DNA of 64,000 nucleotides from Cubamyces lactineus (taxonomy: Eukaryota > Basidiomycota > Agaricomycetes > Polyporales > Polyporaceae). This document shows positions 11,673 through 23,387 of this stretch, piece after piece. A program made the position numbers and the translations under genes. The stretch lies in contig JACDTU010000003.1 in NCBI GenBank assembly GCA_022376465.1, positions 1,922,001 through 1,986,000 on the forward strand, in the 5' to 3' direction. The notes under the pieces were generated by a model. That model saw only the letters and a list, made by a program, of their open reading frames with translations, did not search any database and was not told the origin of the DNA. How positions within the stretch are numbered: position 1 is the first letter of the stretch; every line of letters begins with the position of its first letter.

Positions 11673-14600
11673 ATGCAGCCTCGCGCCCTCCTCCCTTCCC
11701 TCTACTGCCCTCTCTGCTCGCCCCCGGCTCTCCTCCGCGCTCCAGTCACCCTCCACTGCGGCCATTCCTTCTGTGCAGCCCACTTCCCCGTCTCCAATGC
11801 TCCATCTACCTCAACCGCGCCCAGCCCTGCGCTCATCCTCCCTTCCTGTCCTCTCGAGTCCTGTTCCTACTCCTCGCGCGACCGGCCCTCCTTCGCGCGC
11901 ACCCCGCCCCTTGACGTCACCGTGAACAAGCTCATCGACATCATCCTCTCCCTCCCCCCGGACACACCAGAAGACGCCCCGCTGCCCTCTTTTCACGACG
12001 ACCGCGGCGACTGCACAGGCACAGAGGACGAAGTCGACTCCGATTCCGACCTTGAGTACCTCCCTCTCCCCCCTCTCTCCCCCGACAGCAACGCCTCCCA
12101 CCCTCCATCTTCTCCCGTCCGAGACTCGGGCGCCGTGGAGCGTGTTTCGAGACCCGACTCCCCTCGCGTCAACGCCCGTCACCACTCACGTCCACGCTCT
12201 CAATCAAGCCCACGTCTTCGCCCACGCAAACGCCGGAGACGTCTTCCTCGCACCGTTTCGCCCCCTTCATCACACCCACAGCCCCACCGCACAGATCACG
12301 ACCCATGCGCTCGCGTACGCAAAGAATTGCTCTCAGAGCTCACATGTGAGATCTGTTTCGGCCTCCTGTGGCAGCCCATCACCACACCATGCCAGCATGT
12401 GAGTAATTCTGCCTGTTCATTCTGGCTCGCTTTTCCCGCTTGGCCCTCGCCTGCATTTTTTTTTCGCTCCCGTCGATCCTTGCACCGTGTTCACCTTGAT
12501 CCCGCGCGCTTGCCTTCACAGCCGGTCTGCTCGCGATCGCCGGCCGTTGTGTCGCGCGCGATTCCGTCCCTCTCGGAGTCGCGCTCGATGCAGGGGTGTC
12601 GTCCCCGCATCGCCCTGGACGAGGGCCGCGCTCGATCCCGGGAGGCCACGATCATCTTGTGTGCCCTCGTCGCTTTTGCCTCCGCGAGTCGAGATCCTGA
12701 GCGCCGCGCATCTCGCTCCCGCCATGTTTGCGGCGCAGAAGCAGTCTCTTTGGCAGACGGATGTCCGCATTCGGCATCTCTGCACTATTCAATCTGGCAC
12801 TCCCGCGTTCGAGCACTTTCGACTTGGCCCAGGCGTCTAGCTTCCCGCAGCTGTTCTCGATCGATGCTGGCGTCTGGGATCGGCGGGCTTAGAAGTGCAC
12901 AATGAGGCTTGGTACATATACCTGCCTCTTGAACATGGGAACGCATGCCGGTCACGTCTCTTCCGTGGCTCGCATAGATACCCCAACGTTTTCTTCTTCG
13001 GACAGTGGCTGATATCTTTCTACCCTTCAGACCTTTTGCACGCGCTGTCTTTTCCGGTCGCTCGACCACAGTCAAACGTGCCCGCTCTGCAGGCAGAATC
13101 TCCCTGGTTACGACTATTTCCAACAACACCCGTGCAATAAAGTCATCCTGGCTATCAGTACGTCGTCCCTCTACGCCACTTGCTGTCTCACAGCTATCGG
13201 TTCTGACGTTGTGATTGTAGTCTTAAAGGCGTTCCCTGACGAATATGCCGAACGCGGCGCTACGATCGAGGCGGAGGAGCGCGATGCACGCCTCGATACG
13301 CCTATATTCGTCTGTCAATTGAGCTTCCCGGGGATACCAACGATGCTGCACTTTTTTGAGCCACGGTCAGTAGTACTGCATCTCCTTTCGGACGGCTGCT
13401 GACATTTTCCCCATAGTTACCGTTTAATGCTGAGACGCTGTTTGGATTCTCCACATCCATGCTTCGGCATGATCCCTCCGCCACGAGCCGCGCCGTCGGC
13501 ATCCGCAGGCGTGTCAAGTACAGGCAACGATTACGGGACGATGCTCGCCATCAGGAACGTCCGCATGTACCCCGACGGACGCAGCCTGGTAGAGACCTGG
13601 GGAACCTGGCGCTTCCGGATCATGGAACGGGGGACGCTTGACGGGTACATGGTCGCGCGCGTAGAGCGTATCGAAGACTACGAGGAGGAGCTGGACGAGA
13701 GTGCGGCTGCATCCGCGGAGCCGAACGAACGGTCACATGGTGACAATCAACCCGAGGCCGGCACGGGGCCAGAAGTGGACACCGGCCAGGATCTGGGGGA
13801 GGGACGCCCGGCGGATGACAGCGAAGGGGAACAGGTCGAAGCCGCAGTCAGGGCCGAACTCGGTGCAGACGTCGCGGAGGCTCAAACTGCGTCATCCGAG
13901 CCCTCTTCATCGCGCCCGGACGCGATCCCCAGCGTACGGCCTTCACACGATGCCGGACACCGCCCTGGGCCCTCCCAGGATCGGGGCCAACGCAGTGGAG
14001 GCGGCCGGCCACGCGCATCGCCTGGTAACGAGCAGCAGGCAGGACAACCGGGCATGGGCCCAGGACCTGCTGCTCCTTCCCCGCCGGCAGGGCGTGTGCC
14101 GACGAATGCAGAGCTAATGGACAAGTGCCGTGCGTTCGTCGAGCAGATGCGCGCAGGGACGCCGTGGGTGGTCGAGCACCTGGACAACAATTTCGTCCCG
14201 ATGCCAAACGACGCGGCGAGCTTCAGCTTCTGGATGGCGCTGGTGCGTGTCTCCCTTTCCCCTTGCCCTTCCCGCGCTTTCCCACATGTTGTCTCCGGTG
14301 GTGCGATGGCGAGCGTGTGTGCTGATCGCGTCCGCTCTCGCGTACACAGCTCCTCCCGATCGATGAATACGAGAAGGCGAAGCTCCTCCCCATTCGCTCC
14401 CCGCGCCTGCGCCTGCGGCTCGTCGTGCACTGGATCGAACAGCTCAACAACAACTGGTAAGTCTCCGCTCAATCGCCCACCTTCACCCCCTCACCCTCGT
14501 CTCATCACCCCTCACCCCTCCCCCATCACTCCTCGCCCCCTCTCCCTCCCCTCCTACACGCGTTCCGCTCCACAATTCATATCTGCTTTGCCGCGTATTC

Positions 14601-14712
14601 GTCCGGGCCTGATCGTCTCGCTCTCTCCCCCCGCTCGCGTGATCAAGGGCTCGTGCTTACGCGTCTGCGTCTGCTTGGCAGGTGGTTCTCTGGCGGATGC
14701 GTCGTCTGCTAG
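11673..14712 (+). CDS. RING-finger and LON-domain protein (LONRF-like E3 ligase)
   Basis: Predicted ubiquitin ligase. A first RING-like motif (YCPLCSPPALLRAPVTLHCG, HSFC, CPLESC) lies near the N-terminus. After a Pro/Ser/Arg-rich linker comes a full C3HC4 RING: CEICFGLLWQPITTPCQH joined to TFCTRCLFRSLDH and CPLCRQNLPGYDYF. The Lon substrate-binding (PUA-like) domain follows: ERDARLDTPIFVCQLSFPG, LHFFEPRYRLMLRRCL, GTWRFRIMERG, DGYMVARVERIEDYEEE. The C-terminus reads LLPIDEYEKAKLLPIRSPRL, RLVVHWIEQLNNNWWFSGGC. The exons I fix are 11673-12398, 13031-13157 and one from 13221. The first intron is 632 nt and falls inside the second RING, between His and the next Thr-Phe-Cys. The final stop at 14712 assumes splicing at the CAG before 14681; another phase there would give a membrane-like tail. 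The ATG at 11673 directly precedes the first zinc motif. Confidence 0.82.
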
Positions 14713-15850
14713 TGCCCCCGCGGCCGCCCCGGTTCTGGGCCCTGCTCGCGGCGTACGCGATCCTCCTCGCCGGTATATACCTCACGCAGGCTAGCTGGCA
14801 GCGGGGCGGGCTAGCGGCGGTGGGCGAGGGCGGCAGCATGCAGGGCGCGGGGCGGGCTGAGTTGTAGGTGGTGTAGTGGGCGAGGGACGATTCTGAGGGA
14901 ATTGGGGGGAATGGGTGGTTGGAGTAGACCTACGCAGTCGCTATTGGGTCTTCTTGGTTTTTGCGGTTTGTCGCTTTTCAGGGATGCTTGCACATATCTA
15001 ATGGGGTCATTTCTGTTTTTGTTCTCGGCGGAGCGCAGTACTGCGTCCCAAACGTTGGATGCTTCGGTAGTACGCGGGAGAGCCTGCACTTTGTTCGCTG
15101 CCGTCCTTCTCCCTTTTCTCTTCTTCTTCGGTTTGCTTGTTGTTTGTTGTTCTGGAACTCTACGTCTTCTTTCACGTACGGTATGATTTGCTTCGTGTGA
15201 TGAATTTTGTGCTTTGTCGGAGTTTTCGCCTCTTTCTTTCATCGCCGTCTTCGGTCGTCCACACCATCGTATGCTCGTATGACTCCCTCGCTGTCCCCGC
15301 CATGACTATCTCCGTCACATTCTCGTCGTGCAACATCATCTTTCATTCTCTGTCTAGCATTTTCAGTCTCTGTTTCCCTCTTACTCTCCCCATCGCATCC
15401 CTCGCACCCGTCGTCGTCTCCCGACCCAGATGAATCTCCAACGCTCGTACTAAGCTACTAAATTCCCCAGCGCGCACGCTACCAGTGCTCGCCAGTATGC
15501 ACAGGCACTGCCCGAGTGAGGCACCGGTGACGCCACTCGTCGCCGCCACTAGTGTTCCTCTAGCCTCGTGCTGGCTATTCAACAATTCCCCGCATCTTAT
15601 GCCGTCCGAGTCGGGAGCGGTTATTGTGGGCGCTGGCTAGGCAGACCACAACAGGTGCAAATAGTGTGCTGTACGTGATCGGCGTGAGCGCCTGCCAAGG
15701 CCGCTGCCATGGCCAGTGGCACAGTGAGCCACTCAGGCTGTCCAGCGACTCTGACGAGGCCGTTGACCGAACGGCCAACTTAGCTTTCTACTTCACCACT
15801 GTTTGATTGCGGACGCAAGTGTATCCCGTGCGCTCAGGACCGTACCAACA
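14713..15850. other. Intergenic region without a recognised gene
   Basis: About 1.1 kb between the LONRF gene and the first F-box gene. The part at 14900-15450 is T-rich on the plus strand, with pyrimidine tracts. Short open frames lack recognisable motifs. It presumably holds the LONRF 3' UTR and the F-box promoter. Confidence 0.45.
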
Positions 15851-17224
15851 ATGCTCCCATACCTACCACCAGAACTCGTAGAGATCGTGATCGCCGAAAC
15901 CCAACGGCATCCTGACGGCCTCCTCCCGACCAAGCCCCCGTTCCGGCGAAACAAGGCGCACCTGGCGTCGTACTCTCTCGTGTGCCGACTGTGGAGGCCC
16001 ATCGCGCAGGCGCTGCTCTTCCACGAGGTCATCATGACTCTCGAACGCCGGTCCCCTGGGGAGTTCCTCGCGTTCATGCGGCAGTGCTCGCCGCACATCG
16101 CCCGCGCGGTGCGCTTCCTCGTCTTCACCGCGACTAGCCTCCCGATCTGGATTGGACGCGACGGCAAGCCTCTCCGGGGAGAGATAGAGGTCTGCCCAGC
16201 GGTGCTCATGGAGATCCTTCGTACTCTTCCGGGGGTCGCCCACGTGAAGTTCCAGGGATTCGCCATCCTGGGCTGGCCGCAAGACGTCCCGTTGCCTGCG
16301 CAGCGCTTGTACCTCAAACGGCTCGCCCTCAAGGCGCTTAGATACAAGCCGCTGTCCGAACCCCACCTCTTGCCCTTTGATATCCTGAGCTTCTTCTCCG
16401 CCGAGACGCTCGAAGTGCACGAGAACGCCGTCCTCCAGCCCGCGGATCGGGAGGCTGGCCCCACCCCCTCAGCCGTACTCGCTCTTGCGGGTTCGCAAGG
16501 ACGGATTGTCAGGGAAATCATGGCAGCCGGTCCCGACTGTTTCCTCACCGACGGCATAGAGCGCGGTGCGTTGTTGAATGTAGAGCACATACGCTCGCTC
16601 GTCCTAAGCCCGTACGATGCGCCGTCCCTCCGCTTCGCCGGCCTACTCCTCCAGCACTACGGGAGGCACGCAACAGACGTCGAGCTCAACGTCCGCCAGA
16701 GTGCCTGGCATAGGAATGTGCTGCCCCCTGCGCCCGGTGAGCGTCGATTGACCGATGGGCGGCAACGCGAGCACTCACTTGAACTGTGAATGACCTCTAC
16801 GTAAACAGCTTTCCTGGAAGCGTGCAGCATGGCGTCGTGCGAGCGCATTCAGCGTTTGCGGCTCTTCTGGATGGTCGCCTCTGGCCGCCCGGGCTACAGC
16901 GAGGAGGATCTGCTGGTGCGCCTGAGCGACGCGTACGGCGCCGTGCTCTCTAGCACGCCGACTACCACTCTCCGCGAGCTCGAGTTCACGTTTTGGGAGG
17001 GCGCGATTGGCCCCCTGAAGGACTTTGCGAAAGTGGCGACGCACGTCGCGCACAGAATCGTGCAAGCGGTCGGCCGCTTCCCAGACCTGAAGAGAGTCGT
17101 GCTTGTGATAGAGGAACCGCTGACGGTCGATCGATGCACGACCATCATCAATGATCTCTTGCCAGGTGAGATCGTCGAGCGCCGACTCGTCATTTTCGAG
17201 CTAGAGGACCGTGACCGCTGGTGA
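15851..17224 (+). CDS. F-box protein, lineage-specific family (paralogue 1)
   Basis: Probable substrate adaptor of an SCF ubiquitin ligase. The F-box lies at residues 2-60: YLPPELVEIVIAETQRHP, then LASYSLVCRLWRPIAQALLF and HEVIMTLERRS. A region of about 370 residues follows with recurring elements shared by the two neighbouring paralogues (HVKFQGFAILGWPQDVPLP, LKALRYKPLSEP, PDCFLTDGIERG, SLRFAGLLLQHYG). One intron at 16737-16808 separates 886 nt and 416 nt of coding sequence, together exactly 434 codons. The second exon opens PAFLEACSMASCERIQRLRL and the protein ends EDRDRW-stop. The ATG at 15851 is the first in frame. The target is unknown. This is the only copy of the three with an undamaged and clearly bounded reading frame. 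Confidence 0.8.
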
Positions 17225-17711
17225 AAGTGCACCTATACTGTATGTACGTCTTCGAATAGCTAATGCAGACCTCGACATTTCAACTATGGCGGAGAAGACG
17301 CAGGGGCCTATTCCTAACGAGTACAACTGATATTGAATATAGTAGACAACGGTGTATCATCGATATCTAGTCTCAGGCTATCGCTGCTGTTTCTCCAAAT
17401 CGCCTTTGAGATTTGGGGTGAGTCGCCAGCACCTTGATCGACCTGCTACCCAATTTCAGGCGATATGTCTGTGAGAGAAGTGCACTTCAAGATCTTGGCA
17501 CCCGGTCGATCTCGTGATCGTGGACACACCACAACTCCAAACCTTGACTTATGCATTGATTACCTGTGGGCGCTTGAGTGGTTGCCAATAACTCACAATG
17601 GAACAGATCGGAGCCACTCACTGCTGCCAGCAGCAGGTATCCGGCCGAAGCCCGCGTAGGTTCTCAATTATACCGGTACTGCTGTTGTCTGATCATGATA
17701 AGTATCACCCC
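17225..17711. other. Intergenic gap between F-box paralogues
   Basis: An AT-richer stretch that should contain the 3' end of paralogue 1 and the promoter of paralogue 2. No gene or repeat was recognised. Confidence 0.45.
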
Positions 17712-18669
17712 ATGGCACCTTACATGCCGCCCGAAATCGTGGAGATCGTCATCACAAAGTCCCAACGGAACCCGCTCAATGGTTTCCTCCCGACTCAACC
17801 GCTGTTCTTCCGTAATAAAGGGTGCTTGGCTGCGTGCTCACTAGTTTGTCGGTCCTGGAGGCCTGCTGCTCAAGCACTGCTCTTCCAGGAAGTGCTCTTG
17901 ACTCTCGAACATAGATCTCCCGATGACTTCCTCGCGTTCATCCAGTCTTCGCCGCACATCGCTGGCTGCGTACGCTACTTTACCTGCACCGTCGGCTTTC
18001 TCCTGAGCCTGATGAAGGAATGGGCTGGCGGCGAACGTCTGGAGCTCAAGGAACTCAGGTCTGAATATGCCATCTCTCCCGCAGTACTCATGGAAATCCT
18101 CTACACTCTTCCCGCGGTCATGCATGTGCAGTTCGAAGGATTTACCATCCTCGGGTGGCCGAGGGATATCCCACTGCCAACCCAACCCGTGGGTCTCAAA
18201 CGCCTCACCCTCAAATCCCTCAGATACAAACCATTCTCTGGACCCCAAATATTTCTTCCGCATCGAGCGCCTCGCCGTAGGCGATAACGAGCTCGTGTAT
18301 CAGACAGAATGGCATGTCCGGCTGCTTTCGAAGCCATATACCCTGTCGAACACAGCTCCGCCAATCATCAGGGACATCATCTCCACCGAGCCCGACTGCT
18401 TCCTGAACTGCAATATCGAGCACGGCGGGCTCGATCCAGAGCACATACGCTCGCTTATCCTGAGCCTGTACGATGTGCCATCTCTCCGCTTCGCCGGCTC
18501 GTTCCTCCAACACTACGGTAGTCACGCAACCGCTATCTAACTGAACGTTCACCTGGATGTTTTGTACGAAAAGACGAAACCCGATGAACTCAGTGAGTGT
18601 TGAGTACCATGTAGATGGGGATATAGTCACTCACTGTGTATGATCTCTATGAAATTTCAAATAGCTCCC
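17712..18669 (+). pseudogene. F-box paralogue 2, 5' part (frameshifted, nonsense, cut by a retrotransposon)
   Basis: The ATG at 17712 opens MAPYMPPEIVEIVITKSQRN and the F-box LAACSLVCRSWRPAAQALLF, closely parallel to paralogue 1. The frame fails near 18250: where the paralogue reads LPFDILSFFSAETLEV this copy has lost bases, and the match continues in another frame (FRIERLAVGDNE). That second frame stops at a TAA (18538-18540) where paralogue 1 reads through ATDVELNV. A normal-looking intron then begins at GTGAGTGTTG and ends AAATAG at 18664. The copia element inserted five bases into the next exon, and those five bases (CTCCC) are its target duplication. The rest of the exon lies at 32649-33109. 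With three lesions the gene is almost certainly dead. Confidence 0.85.
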
Positions 18670-19203
18670 TGACGAACTTCTGAACCTGGAAGGCTGGGGA
18701 GCGACCTGTAAGCGACACAAAGAAGTCTTCAGTCTGTGAGCGAACGACTATATTGCATAGTATAAGTACCTGTAAGCGACACAAAGAAGCTACAAGTACT
18801 TCAGTAAGTAACTGCATATAAACCATAGGTATTAAGGGAACTTACTCTTCAGTCTGTGAGCGAACGACTGAAGAGTAGGGGCGAAGAATGTCCTCCTTAT
18901 ATACTGAGAGAGGAGTGCCATGAGTAAGCGAAGAAAGGAGGCATGTGATCCCTATGTACAATGAGTAAGACAATGGTGCGAGTATCGCAACATATGGTGT
19001 CATAGATATAGAACCCTCTGGAAGGATCCGTAGCAGTGTAGAACGCAACGGAAAGATGGAGGGAATGAAAGAATGTCCAACTACAGTACGTACACTGAGC
19101 AGTCCATAAAAGGAATAAAGTCCATGCTGTGCGCGTTGTAGGCGCCACAGCCACAAGGTCCACATTCCCGGTCCGGCACAGCCGACAACCTGGAAGTTCA
19201 ACA
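18670..19203 (-). repeat. Copia LTR (3' LTR in element orientation)
   Basis: This 534-bp repeat is identical by eye to 32115-32648. Internal short direct repeats include two copies each of GTAAGCGACACAAAGAAG and CAGTCTGTGAGCGAACGACT. A 12-bp perfect stem with an 11-nt loop lies at 18843-18877. The adjoining internal bases, read on the minus strand, end GAGTGGGAG, a plausible polypurine tract. Confidence 0.96.
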
Positions 19204-19214
19204 CTCCCACTCGT

Positions 19215-21885
19215 TCAAACTGCGGAGGGAGAGACTAGACCAATCGCCTTTCTGAAGCGCTCCAATATAGAGAAGGAGACGTTCTTCGTCAAGGAATCAG
19301 CTAGTTGATCCTCTGTCGCTACGTAGAAGATGTCGATCGTCCCTAACTCAGCCTGTTCGCGAGTGTAGTGGTACTGGACGTCGACGTGCTTCGTGCGACG
19401 CTCGGTGACTGGATTAACCGATAAGAAGATGGACCCTTGGTTGTCGAGACACAAGGGTGTAGGGCGAGAGATGTCGTCCCCCAACTCTTCACCAAACGTG
19501 CGAAGCCATACAACTTGACGACAAGCGTCTGACGCAGCCTTGTATTCCGCCTCGGTCGAGGAGAGCGAAACAGTCGGCTGTTTCCTAGACTGCCAGGAAA
19601 TAGCGCCGCCCGCCATCAAGAAGACGTAAGCTCCAGTGGACCTGCGGTCATCCCGGTCCTCAGCCCAGTCCGAGTCTGAATAACCCAAAAGACCGTCATT
19701 CGAGGAACCGAAGTAACGCAACCGGTAGTCTTTGGTCCCTTGCAGGTACCGCAGAACATACTTGGCATAGTTCCAGTGTGTGTCACTAGGATTAGAGTTG
19801 TACTGAGACAACTTCTGGACCGCGAAGGAGATATCCGGACGTGTACCCAAAGTCGCATAGAGCAGACTGCCAATTAGGCTCTGGTACCGTTTCCGGGAGT
19901 GATCGGCGGCGGTGTGACTAGATTTCTCCAGTACAGCACCAGCAGGGAGAGGAGTGCGAGCCGGCTTGCAGTCGGCCATGTCGAAACGTTCGAGAACGGA
20001 CTGGATATAGTCTATCTGGTCGATGTCGATCGTTTGAGCTTTACGATCGCGAACAATGTTCAGACCGAGAAAACGCGAGACAGGACCCAGATCCGTCATC
20101 TTGAACCGCTGCATCAAGGCCTCCTTGGTAGCCTTGATATGGCCAGGCTTGTCACCCATGAGGAGTAGATCGTCGACATACAGAACGATGATCGTGACGG
20201 AATCCCCCCTATGTCGCCGATATACGTAGACTCCGGCATCAGAGTATGTCCGTATGAATCCCAGATCTAGCAAGATTTGGTGTATCTTGGCGTTCCATTG
20301 ACGAGACGCCTGCTTCAAGCCATAGATAGCTTTCAGCAATAGACACACAAAGTTTTCCTTGCCAGGAACAACCCAGCCCTCAGGCTGTTCCATGTAGATC
20401 TCCTCCTCCAAGTCGCCGTTCAAGAACGCGGTTTTGACGTCCATCGACTCGATGTCCCAGTCCTCAAGCGCAGCATGTGCGAGGAGGTAACGAATCGACT
20501 CAAAACGCGCAACAGGCGAAAAGGTTTCGTTGTAATCCTCCCCCCAGACCTGAGTAAAACCCTTGGCCACAAGACGAGCCTTGTACCGACCATCATGCTT
20601 GATGTCATACACCCAACGATTGGCGACGACTTGTCGGTTCTTTGGCCTAGGCACAAGAAGCCAGGTCTTGTTCTTAATGAGCGAGTCGTACTCTGCTTTC
20701 TCAGCTGCACGCCACTTCTCCGCGTCTGGAGATGCCATGGCTTGTCGATGAGAGTTAGGAATGCCAGGCTTATGGGTTGCGGCGGCGAGCATTGCAATGA
20801 TAGACTGTACAACTTGTTCATCGTCCTCCAAGTTCCCTTCCGCATCTGTTCGAGCATCAACCTTTGCAGGTGGCTCATCACCGTACACACTGTCCCTGTA
20901 GCGCTGAGGTCTAGGAACGTTCTCGCGACGAGGGCGATCACGCGCTATGCTAGGACCTCCCACTGGCTCATGACGATTTCGCTGATGGTTAGGCCGTGGC
21001 AGAGGAACAGCAGGTGGTGGATTAGGTTGTTGCGGAGGAGGGGGAGCAGGTTGCTCTGGAGGTGCAGGAGGTGCAGGAGGTGCAACCTCCGGGAGAGAAA
21101 TTGGAAGAGGGATATCGATCTCGAAGTTTTCAGGCTCAGCATTGGAGGCATCGTCTGAAGAGACTTCTTGATCTGAGAACGGACTATCGTCTGGGGTAAC
21201 AGGACGATTGCCAGGAATCTTACGTGCAGGAAAAGACTCTTCGTCGAAGATCACATCGCGAGATACGACGATAGAGTGGGTGGCTGGATTCCAGAATTTA
21301 TACCCCTTGGAACCCTGCTCATACCCGACAAAGATCATCTCGACAGCCTTCTTGTCGAGTTTCCCTTTGCGCTTGTCCTTTTGCACATGAACATAGGCTT
21401 TGCAGCCAAAAACGCGGAAATAGGACACATCAGGGATGGTCCCATCCCACAGAGTGATGGGACATCGCCATTTCAGGCGACGCATAGGCTGACGATTATA
21501 GATATGAACGGCTGCCTCAATAGCGAGTTGCCAGAAACCGTGACTAAGTCCTGCATGATGAAGCATAGACAGAGCCTTTTCAGTGATTGTACGGTTCCAG
21601 CGTTCAGCGCGTCCATTCTGCTGAGGCGAATCAGGCATGGTTTTGTGGTGCTCAATCCCTAGACTGCGGAGAAGCTCAAAGAACTCGTTTGACGTGTACT
21701 CCCCACCACGATCAGAGCGGACTCGCTTGATTTTCCTCCCAGTTTGATTCTCAGCCCAAGCCTTGAAGTCCTTGAACGCTTTGAAGGCGTCCGACTTGTA
21801 CTTCAGGAAATAAGCACGGGCGAGACCGGAGTAATCATCTATGAAGCTAGCGAAGTACTTGAATCCGCTGCCAACTGACGCAGTG
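19215..21885 (-). CDS. Copia polyprotein, C-terminal part: integrase core, reverse transcriptase, RNase H
   Basis: This is the downstream part of the copia Gag-Pol frame after the gypsy insertion. From the break it reads through the integrase catalytic core (FASFIDDYSGLARAYFL with the first Asp, then RSDRGGEYTSNEF and SPQQNGRAERWNRTI). A Pro-rich acidic linker follows, then the reverse transcriptase of Ty1/copia type (KAIYGLKQASRQWN, and VLYVDDLLLMG with the catalytic Asp pair). The RNase H has YSDSDWAEDRDDRRSTGAY and SLSSTEAEYKA. The frame ends VSPSAV-stop at 19215. All catalytic motifs look intact. Alone it has no start; it is coding only when joined to 29543-31142, with one copy of the CAGTG duplication removed. 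In its present split form it can make only a truncated product or act through other copies. Confidence 0.93.
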
Positions 21886-22302
21886 TGTTACGACGAGCCT
21901 AGATCGGTCACAGCAAGCGATGTCCTAGGGATCGGACCAGAGGTCTCCAGTAGTTCGAGTCGAGTAGAGGTTCAGAGGAATAGGCAATGGATAACCAGGT
22001 CGAGCTGAGGATCCCGAGTGGATCCTCTGGTCTTAAATACAGGAAGAGAGACATGGACACGTCAGCGCCACGTAGGCGCCACGTACCGTGAGAGTCCAGT
22101 ATAACTACGTAGAGTCAGGGCTGGGAGTACAGATGATGTGGCGATGACGTGGCGGAAGGTGATAGGGTAGTAATACAACAGCCGTGTGAACCAGTGGGAA
22201 AGGGTGACGTGGCATGGGAAAGGATGACGTGGCATAACGGAGGCACGAGGGAGAGAGAGGAAAAGGAAACTGGGTGACCGTGACACAGTGAGCGTCGTAA
22301 CA
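21886..22302 (-). repeat. Gypsy LTR (3' LTR in element orientation)
   Basis: This 417-bp LTR matches 29126-29542 at all but two bases: TG here against CG there at 21920-21921, and CG here against TG there at about 22148. The internal bases next to it read AAGGGGGTAA on the minus strand, a plausible polypurine tract. Confidence 0.96.
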
Positions 22303-22351
22303 TTACCCCCTTCGTATGCTTCTACGCTGTTCCATCAGCGGAATATCCAGC

Positions 22352-23386
22352 TCAACTCGTAAACCGCTCGTCCATGTCTTCTGGGCGCAGAGGGCACTCC
22401 CACGGGTGATGGCCAGGGGCGGTGGCGCGACACCAGACACATCGCCAGTCTCTGCACCACAGGTACTCGTGATCGGGCGACCCACAGACTAGGCAGCTGC
22501 GGCCAATAGGGTGGAGGGACGGCGGGGACTCAGGTCGGGCTGGCGAAGCGTCCATTGGGGCGGGCGAGGTGTCTCTTCGAGCTCTTACGTTACGCTCGTC
22601 GGGGGATGGATCACGGGGCCGACGTCTTCCTGCAGAGACTCTGGTGTGGAACAAGGGCAGATAGGTCCCTTGGCGTCGGGCTTCGCCGGGTACTCTTCTT
22701 GCCGCAGCTGGGAGTTCTCCGGGAGGTGGGGCCGCGTCGTTGATGACCGAGGCCAGTGGCGCCATCCTTGCACGGAATGCGGGGAGTTCAAATGTTTGTA
22801 TGAGGAAGTTCCTCCATGTGCGCGTGGTCCGGGCGAGCCGTCGAGTGGTGTTCAAAGAGTGTCTTGCCAACCTCCGTAACTCGTGGGCATGGTGCCCGAC
22901 GTTTTCGAGGGCGCGCGCCTGCCGTTCTGCGATGTCGTAGTCCGAGACTTGCCGTTGCTCCTCTTCTTCACCAAACGCCTCGTGAAGAGCGTCTAGAGCG
23001 TCCTCTGCGATGTCAGCTGCGTCAACAAGGTTCCCTTCCAGTGCGTCCAGTTCCCGTTGCTCGTTGTAGAGGCATCGATATTCTCTAAGGAAGTACTGCA
23101 AGCCTCGCTCGGTGGCATTGACGACCGGGGTAGGGTTGGTGAGGAGCGCACGGAGCAACTGGTTGACGTCGGGGTGCCGGGAGTGGTCTACCAGATGAGA
23201 GTCTTCGACACCGACCGTGCTGAGGTCCGACGTCGAGGAGGCGGGCGATGGTGACCTAGAGGTGTATTCCGGTGGGGGCGACGAGAGGCGTCTGGCGAGT
23301 GGGGGAGGAATGGGTAGCGGCTGTTGGTTTTCCTGGTCGCTTGCATTGTCGTCAGCGACTTGGGTGCTATAGAGGGGGCGGCCCAT
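22352..23386 (-). CDS. Gypsy ORF3: zinc-knuckle protein of unknown function, downstream of pol
   Basis: A 344-residue ORF between pol and the 3' LTR, where env lies in retroviruses. It starts MGRPLYSTQVADDNASDQEN; the ATG at 23386 comes one base after the stop of the preceding small ORF (TAGAATG). The N-terminal 80 residues are Ser/Pro-rich. A predicted helical region rich in Glu, Ala, Arg and Leu follows (LNEQRE-type heptads, residues about 95-215), then a basic Pro-rich linker. At the C-terminus are two zinc knuckles, CLVCGSPDHEYLWC (CX2CX4HX4C) and CVWCRATAPGHHPWEC (CX2CX6HX4C). It resembles neither the element's own Gag nor a known envelope protein. A second nucleic-acid-binding or Gag-like role is a guess. 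No ATG exists upstream in the same frame within the open region. Confidence 0.75.
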   Translation of the reverse strand: MGRPLYSTQVADDNASDQENQQPLPIPPPLARRLSSPPPEYTSRSPSPASSTSDLSTVGVEDSHLVDHSRHPDVNQLLRALLTNPTPVVNATERGLQYFLREYRCLYNEQRELDALEGNLVDAADIAEDALDALHEAFGEEEEQRQVSDYDIAERQARALENVGHHAHELRRLARHSLNTTRRLARTTRTWRNFLIQTFELPAFRARMAPLASVINDAAPPPGELPAAARRVPGEARRQGTYLPLFHTRVSAGRRRPRDPSPDERNVRARRDTSPAPMDASPARPESPPSLHPIGRSCLVCGSPDHEYLWCRDWRCVWCRATAPGHHPWECPLRPEDMDERFTS

Positions 23387-23387
23387 T

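Noticed and set aside
12516..12785. Possible gene inside the long LONRF intron
   Set aside because: Frames on both strands are short, Arg/Ser-rich and without recognisable motifs. Left only as a long-intron finding.
14682..14867. Alternative LONRF C-terminus with a membrane-like segment (FWALLAAYAILLAGIYLT)
   Set aside because: The phase of the preceding exon (NNNW) leads to WFSGGCVVC-stop. The hydrophobic frame would need another splice site.
19204..19208. CTCCC after the left copia LTR as a second target duplication
   Set aside because: It is the internal end of the polypurine tract (GGGAG on the minus strand) and matches the true duplication by chance. The duplication is the pair outside the LTRs.
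18842..19210. Open frames within the copia LTRs (identical at about 32287-32718)
   Set aside because: They are non-coding LTR sequence; the frame opens in whichever flank is adjacent and has no protein motif.
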